A stretch of 6,615 nucleotides of DNA from DATKYV01 sp035528275 (GTDB taxonomy: Bacteria; Acidobacteriota; Terriglobia; UBA7540), in NCBI GenBank assembly GCA_035528275.1, contig DATKYV010000179.1:1-6615 (forward strand). Direction: 5' to 3'. Made by a program: the position numbers and the translations under genes. The notes under the pieces are model-generated. The model made no database searches. It was not told where the DNA came from and saw only the letters and a list, made by a program, of their open reading frames with translations. Shown here one piece after another: positions 1 through 4,044 of the stretch. Numbering within the stretch: position 1 is the stretch's first letter; each line of letters starts with the position of its first letter.

Positions 1-10
1 GCCGTGCATC

Positions 11-19
11 TGCTATGAT
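11..19 (+). promoter_or_regulatory. Candidate extended -10 promoter element for the first SDR gene
   Basis: The bases TGCTATGAT form a TGn extension followed by TATGAT (14-19), one mismatch from the sigma-70 consensus TATAAT. Transcription would start near base 26, leaving a 5' leader of about 32 nt before the ATG at 58. The matching -35 hexamer would fall mostly outside the window, so the call rests on the -10 element alone. Confidence 0.4.
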
Positions 20-57
20 TTCGATCTTACCTTGTAACCTTATCACGGAGTGAACGC

Positions 58-765
58 ATGGAATTCAAGAATCGTACGGCCCTGGTCACGGGCGGAACGG
101 GAGCGCTGGGCAGTTCTGTTACACTCGACCTGCTCGCCGCCGGAGCCCAAGTCGCGGTGCCTTACCGAAGTGAAAAAGAATGGGAAACCCTCAGTCTCCG
201 CGCCGGGGCTTCAGCGGAACGCCTGCAAGGCATAAGGACGGACCTGACCAGGGCCAACGAGGTCGAACGATGCGTGGCACAGGTCGCAGAGCGCGCGCAG
301 CGCATCGACTTCCTGGTAGCCGTGGCGGGGGGTTTTGCCGGCGGAAAAAGCTTCGAAACCGAGGAGCGCACCTGGGACCAGATGCTCAATCTGAACCTGC
401 GAACTCTCGTCCTCTGCCTCCGCGCCATAGTGCCGCAGATGATCGAACAGAACTTCGGCCGGATTGTCACGGTATCGAGCGGCGCCATCCTGCGCGGCGG
501 CGGAGCCGGAATCGCCGCCTACGCCGTCAGCAAAGGCGCCGTCCGCCAGTTGAGTGAGATTCTGGCCGACGAGGCCCAGAGCCACGATATCCGCGTCCAC
601 TGCGTGATGCCGGGGACCATGGATACCGATGCCAACCGCCGCGCCATGCCCAAAGCGGATTTCACCAAGTGGGTCAAGACTGAAGACGTGGCGAAGGTGA
701 TCCACTTTCTGCTCAGCGATGACGCCCGCGCCGTCCGCTCGGTGGCCGTGCCGGTCCTCGGCTAG
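58..765 (+). CDS. Classical short-chain dehydrogenase/reductase (SDR), NAD(P)-dependent oxidoreductase
   Basis: A 235-residue protein of normal length for a classical SDR, a single Rossmann domain that reduces or oxidises a carbonyl/alcohol with NAD(P)(H), probably in the cytosol. The cofactor-binding glycine motif TGGTGALG is at residues 11-18, an acidic adenine-contact residue at D62, the structural Asn probably at N113 (LNLR), the catalytic Ser at S141 (VSSG), and the YxxxK pair at Y155 and K159. A PG turn follows at 185-186. Two oddities: the usual NNAG segment reads AVAGG (88-92), and Ser to Tyr is 14 residues instead of the typical 13. The C-terminus ends in VAVPVLG rather than the common VDGG. 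The ATG at 58 is supported by GGAG at 47-50 with 7 nt spacing. The substrate cannot be told from sequence; no linked pathway gene is next to it. A FabG-like role in fatty acid synthesis is possible but not indicated by context. The family assignment is secure, the substrate unknown. Confidence 0.92.
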   Translation: MEFKNRTALVTGGTGALGSSVTLDLLAAGAQVAVPYRSEKEWETLSLRAGASAERLQGIRTDLTRANEVERCVAQVAERAQRIDFLVAVAGGFAGGKSFETEERTWDQMLNLNLRTLVLCLRAIVPQMIEQNFGRIVTVSSGAILRGGGAGIAAYAVSKGAVRQLSEILADEAQSHDIRVHCVMPGTMDTDANRRAMPKADFTKWVKTEDVAKVIHFLLSDDARAVRSVAVPVLG

Positions 766-827
766 GACCCTCAGGCTTGATCTAGCGCAAGGCTCTTCGT
801 TTAGCCGTGCGGTTTTTCCCGTGGCAG

Positions 828-850
828 GGGAGGGCCTTCATGGCCCTCCC
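828..850. repeat. GC-rich hairpin downstream of the SDR gene
   Basis: A perfect inverted repeat with 9-bp arms (GGGAGGGCC at 828-836, GGCCCTCCC at 842-850) and a 5-nt loop TTCAT, 62 bp after the SDR stop codon. It could slow RNA polymerase or protect the SDR mRNA 3' end. No T-run follows on either strand, so it is not a textbook intrinsic terminator. The remainder of the 766-1017 gap holds a palindrome (883-900) and the rpmE promoter, with no convincing coding sequence. Confidence 0.55.
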
Positions 851-882
851 GCATTCAAGGAGGAACTGGAGGCGTTTATGCA

Positions 883-900
883 GTCCGTCAGTTGACGGAC
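883..900. repeat. GTCCGTCA palindrome, copy 1
   Basis: An 18-bp inverted repeat: GTCCGTCA, two central bases GT, then TGACGGAC. The same palindrome, with small changes, recurs at 1325-1340, 1356-1373 and inside 2332-2373. This copy lies alone, about 57 bp upstream of the rpmE -35 element. I see no larger inverted repeat around it. It may be a dispersed REP-like unit or, less likely, an operator. Confidence 0.8.
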
Positions 901-956
901 GAGATGAACTCGCCGTAACGACAGGCAAGCTGACCTACGAGCCTGGGAATTTCCAA

Positions 957-985
957 TTGAAAGTTTCGGCCGGGGCGGATAGAAT
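957..985 (+). promoter_or_regulatory. Sigma-70-type promoter of rpmE
   Basis: A -35 box TTGAAA (957-962) and a -10 box TAGAAT (980-985) are separated by exactly 17 nt. Each matches consensus in 5 of 6 positions. Transcription would begin near 991-993, leaving about 26 nt of leader that contains the rpmE ribosome binding site. No clear Zur-type operator palindrome overlaps it, so zinc control is not shown. Confidence 0.7.
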
Positions 986-1007
986 GGTTGTTCGTTCGCA
1001 CACCCAG

Positions 1008-1013
1008 AAGGAG
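1008..1013 (+). promoter_or_regulatory. Ribosome binding site that fixes the rpmE start
   Basis: AAGGAG, a near-perfect Shine-Dalgarno, lies 4 nt before the ATG at 1018. It favours that ATG over the in-frame TTG at 988, which would add ten residues not found in the L31 family and would lie upstream of this site. Confidence 0.85.
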
Positions 1014-1017
1014 ATCC

Positions 1018-1278
1018 ATGAAGAAGGGCATTCATCCCCAGTATCACGACGTGACGGTGGTCTGCGCGTGCGGGAATACATTCAAGTCGCGCTCCACCTA
1101 CAAGAGCGATGTTCTGCACCTGGAAATCTGCTCCAATTGCCACCCGTTTTTCACCGGCAAGCAGAGGCTGATCGACAGCGCGGGTCGCGTGGAACGGTTC
1201 CAGAAGAAATACGCCGGTTTCCGCAAGTCCCGGGAGGAAGCTGCTTCGCAGCCCAAAGCCTCCTCTTCGGGAACCTAG
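1018..1278 (+). CDS. rpmE: 50S ribosomal protein L31, zinc-binding (C+) type
   Basis: An 86-residue protein that binds the large ribosomal subunit at the central protuberance and helps bridge the two subunits. It starts MKKGIHP, as L31 does, and carries the four zinc ligands of the C+ form: C16 and C18 (CACG), then C38 and C41 (CSNCHPF). The FTGKQR and GRVERF segments (46-51 and 56-61) are also diagnostic. E. coli L31 is 70 residues; here a Ser/Ala/Lys-rich tail of about 16 residues follows the core and looks disordered. The start is fixed by a strong Shine-Dalgarno. The gene has its own promoter at 957-985. Its TAG stop (1276-1278) lies inside the left inverted repeat of the 1275-1396 element, so the end of the reading frame may have been set by that insertion. 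C+ L31 is often paired with a zinc-free paralogue elsewhere; none is in this window. Confidence 0.97.
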   Translation: MKKGIHPQYHDVTVVCACGNTFKSRSTYKSDVLHLEICSNCHPFFTGKQRLIDSAGRVERFQKKYAGFRKSREEAASQPKASSSGT

Positions 1279-1324
1279 TGCCGGTCCAACTTTTTCGGCC
1301 TAATGCGGTGAGGAGTAACCACAA

Positions 1325-1340
1325 TCCGCCAACTGGCGGA
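1325..1340. repeat. TCCGCCA palindrome, copy 2
   Basis: Seven-bp arms TCCGCCA and TGGCGGA around a central AC. Relative to copies 1 and 3 it carries a T-to-C change matched by A-to-G in the other arm, a compensatory pair that keeps the stem. It lies in the left half of the 1275-1396 element. Confidence 0.75.
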
Positions 1341-1354
1341 CCGAGACCTTGCGA

Positions 1355-1374
1355 TGTCCGTCAGCTGACGGACA
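1355..1374. repeat. GTCCGTCA palindrome, copy 3 (perfect 20-bp)
   Basis: TGTCCGTCAGCTGACGGACA is a perfect 20-bp palindrome with no spacer, the cleanest member of the family in this window. It lies in the right half of the 1275-1396 element, 15 bp from copy 2 and next to the inner CATTA of the right arm. Confidence 0.85.
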
Positions 1375-1457
1375 CATTAAGTTGGAACGGCACTAGATCT
1401 GCTCCGCCCTGCCGTAACGCAGGACGGATGACCGAAGACACTCGCTGAACTCAGGGC

Positions 1458-1484
1458 GCGGCGGGCTCATCGATGGGCCGCCGC
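1458..1484 (+). promoter_or_regulatory. Hairpin enclosing the thyX start codon
   Basis: GCGGCGG (1458-1464) can pair with CCGCCGC (1478-1484). The enclosed bases contain CATCGATG (1468-1475), which is self-complementary and includes the proposed ATG. Both the weak Shine-Dalgarno (GGCGGG, around 1460-1465) and the start codon would be buried, so translation could be damped or the true start could lie at TTG 1500. GC-rich DNA forms such stems by chance, so a regulatory role is only a suggestion. Confidence 0.3.
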
Positions 1485-2300
1485 GGTGGACGAAGGGCGT
1501 TGGCAACCACCCCACCCGTTGACCCCTACATCACGAAACCGCAAGTTTACCTCCTCGGCCGCCAGGCCATCGTCGAAGAGGAGTTGGGGCGCTTTCTCGA
1601 CGACGAAGGCATGGTGTTTACGACGGACACAAAAGTCGCCGCCGAGATGCTGAGCGAAATCGCCGGCCGCACCTGCTACATGTCCTTCGGCAAGGGGCGG
1701 AAATTGAACCAGGAGTATCTGGACAACATCCTGACTTCCAAGCACGGCAGCGTCCTCGAACACGCCGTGTGGTGCCTGTTGATCACCGGGGTCAGCCGCG
1801 CCCTCACCCACGAGCTGGTCCGGCACCGCGCGGGATTCGGGTATTCCCAGCTCTCGCAGCGTTACGTGGACGAGAGCGAAGCGCGCTACGTGGTGCCGCC
1901 GCTCTTTCAGGAAAACGACACGCTCCGCCAGCAATGGCAGCAGACCATCGATTGCATTCGCAAGGCCTACGTCGAGCTGGCCGAAGCCACCAGCCAGTAC
2001 GTCCAGCAGAAGCATCCGGAAATGACGCCGCGCGACCGGCGCAAGTGGGCGCGCCAGGCGGCCCGCTCCATCCTCCCCAATGCCTGCGAAACCAAAATCT
2101 TCATCACCGGAAACAGCCGAGCCTGGCGGCATTTTCTGGAATTGCGCGGCAGCCCGCACGCCGACACGGAAATCCGTATTCTGGCCGTCGAAGTTTGCCG
2201 CGTGCTGAAGAACGAAAGCCCCAACATCTTCCGCGACATCGAAATCGTCGAAGAGGCCGACGGCCTCCCCTCCGTCCGCGTCAGCCATTCCAAGGTTTAG
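1473..2300 (+). CDS. thyX: Flavin-dependent thymidylate synthase ThyX
   Basis: ThyX methylates dUMP to dTMP using methylene-tetrahydrofolate as carbon donor, FAD as hydride carrier and NADPH as reductant; it acts as a cytosolic homotetramer and replaces ThyA. In this 275-residue protein the HxSxLEH segment is at 91-97, the signature RHR at 117-119 followed by the SQLSQRY block to 131, and the C-terminal nucleotide/flavin-binding stretch ARSILPN ... NSRAWRHFLELR ... DTEIR at 197-235. The signature spacing is unusual: RHR is followed by eight residues before the expected Ser (S128), against seven in the classical RHRX7S form. The first 20 or so residues are basic and Pro-rich and outside the conserved core, which begins near PQVYLLGRQ. 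The ATG at 1473 has only a weak ribosome site and lies in a hairpin; TTG at 1500 is an alternative start. No promoter was recognised. It converges with the minus-strand gene at 2502-3986. Confidence 0.96.
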   Translation: MGRRGGRRALATTPPVDPYITKPQVYLLGRQAIVEEELGRFLDDEGMVFTTDTKVAAEMLSEIAGRTCYMSFGKGRKLNQEYLDNILTSKHGSVLEHAVWCLLITGVSRALTHELVRHRAGFGYSQLSQRYVDESEARYVVPPLFQENDTLRQQWQQTIDCIRKAYVELAEATSQYVQQKHPEMTPRDRRKWARQAARSILPNACETKIFITGNSRAWRHFLELRGSPHADTEIRILAVEVCRVLKNESPNIFRDIEIVEEADGLPSVRVSHSKV

Positions 2301-2331
2301 CGATGCACCGAAAAGGGCGTAGGCGCATGTC

Positions 2332-2373
2332 ATCCTGAGTCCGTCAGCCTGTCGGCTGACGGGGACGAAGGAT
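2332..2373. repeat. Dispersed hairpin repeat between convergent genes
   Basis: The inner stem is CCGTCAGCC (2341-2349) with GGCTGACGG (2354-2362), 9 bp with loop TGTC, a version of the palindrome at 883, 1325 and 1355. The outer ends ATCCT (2332-2336) and AGGAT (2369-2373) also pair, giving an imperfect 42-nt hairpin. CCTGAG (2334-2339) can instead pair with CTCAGG (2381-2386). The flanks CATCCTGAG and CGAAGGATC resemble a repeat I recall as abundant in Acidobacteriota. It sits in the 201-bp gap between the ends of thyX and the ybjT-like gene, where it could act as a two-way transcription barrier, although no T-run follows. The rest of the gap (2374-2501) shows no gene. Confidence 0.7.
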
Positions 2374-2501
2374 CCAATCCCTCAGGGTCGGGTGGGCTCT
2401 TGCGCGTTACGGTCACACGCGGGTCGCGCACAAGCTTCTCAAGTTGATCCACGCAGATGCCCCGAGTGCTGCGGCGGAAGGCGCTCGGTTCGCGAGCCCA
2501 A

Positions 2502-3986
2502 CTAGTTCTTCTCGCCCTTGGTTCCGGACGCGGCGACAATCCCTCGCAGCATGCCGGCAAACACCCATTGGTGCACGGGGTAGAGAGCGTACCAGTAGAG
2601 CTGCCCCAGCAAGCCCACCGGGTCGAAGATGGCGGTTTGCCGGATACTCGACTTTGAGGAATCCCCCTCCACTTCGAACACCAGCCAGGCGCGCCCGGGG
2701 AGTTTCATCTCCGCCGCAAGCTGCAGGCGTCGGTCGGGCTCGATCTCCTCGACTCGCCAAAAATCAACCGTGTCCCCTACGTGAAGATGCTCAGGATCGC
2801 GCCGCCCGCGCCGCAGGCCCACGCCGCCCACCAGCAGGTCCAGGAAGCCTCTCAGCCGCCACAGGAAGTTCGCGAAGTACCATCCGGTTTTGCCGCCAAT
2901 GCGGCGGATGGGACGATAGGCGTCGGCGGGCGGCCGGTCCACGTATTCGAGCCGCGAGTCGATCAGTCTCGTCCCGAAGCGCACGCCTCCCCAGTCACGA
3001 GGGCGGCTTCCGGAGGAGATGGCGTCTGACCAGCGCGTTGCCGCGAATTCACGATCTTCGCTGTGCAGCGCCCGCTCGATGGCTTCTTGCAGACCCAGGG
3101 GCCGCACCGTGAAGGCGTCCAGCGTCGATGGGTCACGGACCACGGTGGGATAGCGCAGTCCGCTGATCAGCTTTCGTCCGATGCGGGCGTAAACGGGAGT
3201 CACCAGTCCAAGCCACAAACTCGAAAGGTGCGGGGTCAGGACCGGCACGGGGATCATCAGGCGCCGCAGGCCTCTCTGTCGTGCATACTCGCGCATGATG
3301 CCGCCGTAAGAGACCTGGTCTCGGCCGCCGATTTCGAAGGCTCGACTTTCTTCCAGTGGCACGTCGAGTGCCTGAACGAGATAAGCGATGAGGTCTTCGA
3401 TGGCAATGGGTTGTGCCAGTGTCTCAACCCAGCGCGGCGTGATCATCACCGGCAAGCGCTCCACCAGGGCGCGCACCAGCTCGAAGGAAAGACTCCCCGA
3501 TCCCAGCACGATTGAGGCGCGCAGTTCCAAAACGGAAACGCCGCAGTTCCTGAGAACCTCCCCCACCTCTCGTCGGCTCCTAAGGTGCAGCGAGAGCTCT
3601 TCGCCGGGTTCGCCCAATCCGCCGAGGTAGATGATCCGGGAAATGCCGGCTTCGCGCGCCGCGCTGCCGAAGTTCAAGGCGGCCTGCCGGTCTTCTTCCT
3701 CAAACTTTCCCCCGGAACCCATCGAGTGAACGAAATAGTAGGCCGCGTGCACGCCGGCCATGGCGGGAGGAAGTGACGCCTTATCCAGGCAATCTCCGGC
3801 GACGACATCGGTCCGTTGTCCCAGGCGCGGCAGCAGGAATTCAGGACGACGCGCCAGGCAGCGGATGCGATATCCCCGGGCCTCCAGGGTCTTCAACAGC
3901 CGTCCCCCGACGTAGCCCGTGGCGCCGGTCAGCAGAATGAGCGGGTCTATCTCTCGAGTCTCTCTCTCGGGTTCCAAGCGTTTCAC
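2502..3986 (-). CDS. YbjT-like NAD(P)-binding protein with DUF2867 domain
   Basis: A 494-residue two-domain protein that matches the layout and many signature segments of E. coli YbjT (476 aa) as I recall that sequence. Residues about 15-300 form an atypical/extended SDR (NmrA-like) Rossmann domain: glycine motif TGATGYVG at 20-27, FVHSMG at 85-90, and the TPRWVETLAQPIAI block at 183-196. Residues about 345-485 form the DUF2867 domain, with IGGKTGWYFANFLWRLRG (363-380), GDTVDFW (404-410) and a hydrophobic YWYALYPVHQWVFAGML stretch (464-480) that may touch a membrane. The classical YxxxK pair is not evident, so catalysis is unproven; the family function is unknown. The start is taken as GTG at 3986; TTG at 3977, preceded by GGTGA at 5 nt spacing, is a good alternative. 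The frame is closed upstream by a stop at 4017-4019. It lies 57 bp after the GH42-like gene on the same strand and may share its transcript. Confidence 0.88.
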   Translation of the reverse strand: MKRLEPERETREIDPLILLTGATGYVGGRLLKTLEARGYRIRCLARRPEFLLPRLGQRTDVVAGDCLDKASLPPAMAGVHAAYYFVHSMGSGGKFEEEDRQAALNFGSAAREAGISRIIYLGGLGEPGEELSLHLRSRREVGEVLRNCGVSVLELRASIVLGSGSLSFELVRALVERLPVMITPRWVETLAQPIAIEDLIAYLVQALDVPLEESRAFEIGGRDQVSYGGIMREYARQRGLRRLMIPVPVLTPHLSSLWLGLVTPVYARIGRKLISGLRYPTVVRDPSTLDAFTVRPLGLQEAIERALHSEDREFAATRWSDAISSGSRPRDWGGVRFGTRLIDSRLEYVDRPPADAYRPIRRIGGKTGWYFANFLWRLRGFLDLLVGGVGLRRGRRDPEHLHVGDTVDFWRVEEIEPDRRLQLAAEMKLPGRAWLVFEVEGDSSKSSIRQTAIFDPVGLLGQLYWYALYPVHQWVFAGMLRGIVAASGTKGEKN

Positions 3987-4044
3987 CCATCGAGCCGGGA
4001 TTCCAACCGCAACTCTTCAGGAACCAACCCTAAACTTCAGCCGC

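Larger units (their letters stand above)
1275..1396. repeat. 122-bp MITE-like composite inverted-repeat element
   Basis: The ends are 18-bp inverted repeats (CTAGTGCCGGTCCAACTT at 1275-1292 and its complement at 1379-1396) with 17 of 18 positions matching. The match resumes inside with TAATG (1301-1305) against CATTA (1375-1379), so the left arm carries about 8 extra bases (TTTTCGGC region). Between the arms are two palindromes of one family (1325-1340 and 1356-1373). The element has no coding capacity. The outermost CTAG on both ends is itself palindromic, so it could be part of the repeat or a 4-bp target duplication, which would suit an IS5-type transposase. It occupies most of the rpmE-thyX gap and supplies the rpmE stop codon. 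Alternatives are a structured RNA or a transcription terminator/attenuator region; the T-run at 1291-1295 has only a weak stem before it. Confidence 0.7.

Noticed and set aside
1269..1295. Possible intrinsic terminator for rpmE
   Set aside because: There is a T-run at 1291-1295, but the preceding stem (GGAACC with GGTCC) is only about 5 bp with a bulge. The T-run more likely belongs to the repeat element.
883..1373. The palindromes as a CRISPR array
   Set aside because: The copies are unevenly spaced, differ in sequence, have no uniform spacers, and no cas gene is present.
807..1448. A 213-codon plus-strand open frame across the rpmE region
   Set aside because: It overlaps rpmE in another frame, runs through the promoter and the repeat element, and its translation is Arg/Pro-rich with no recognisable domain. 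It is a product of high GC content.
1467..2333. A 288-codon minus-strand open frame opposite thyX
   Set aside because: It is antisense to a secure ThyX gene, and its Gly/Ala/Val-rich product has no family features. Long antisense frames are common in GC-rich genes.
2483..2497. Small hairpin GCTCG / CGAGC just past the ybjT-like stop codon
   Set aside because: Five-bp arms and no T-run in the direction of transcription; such stems occur by chance in GC-rich DNA.
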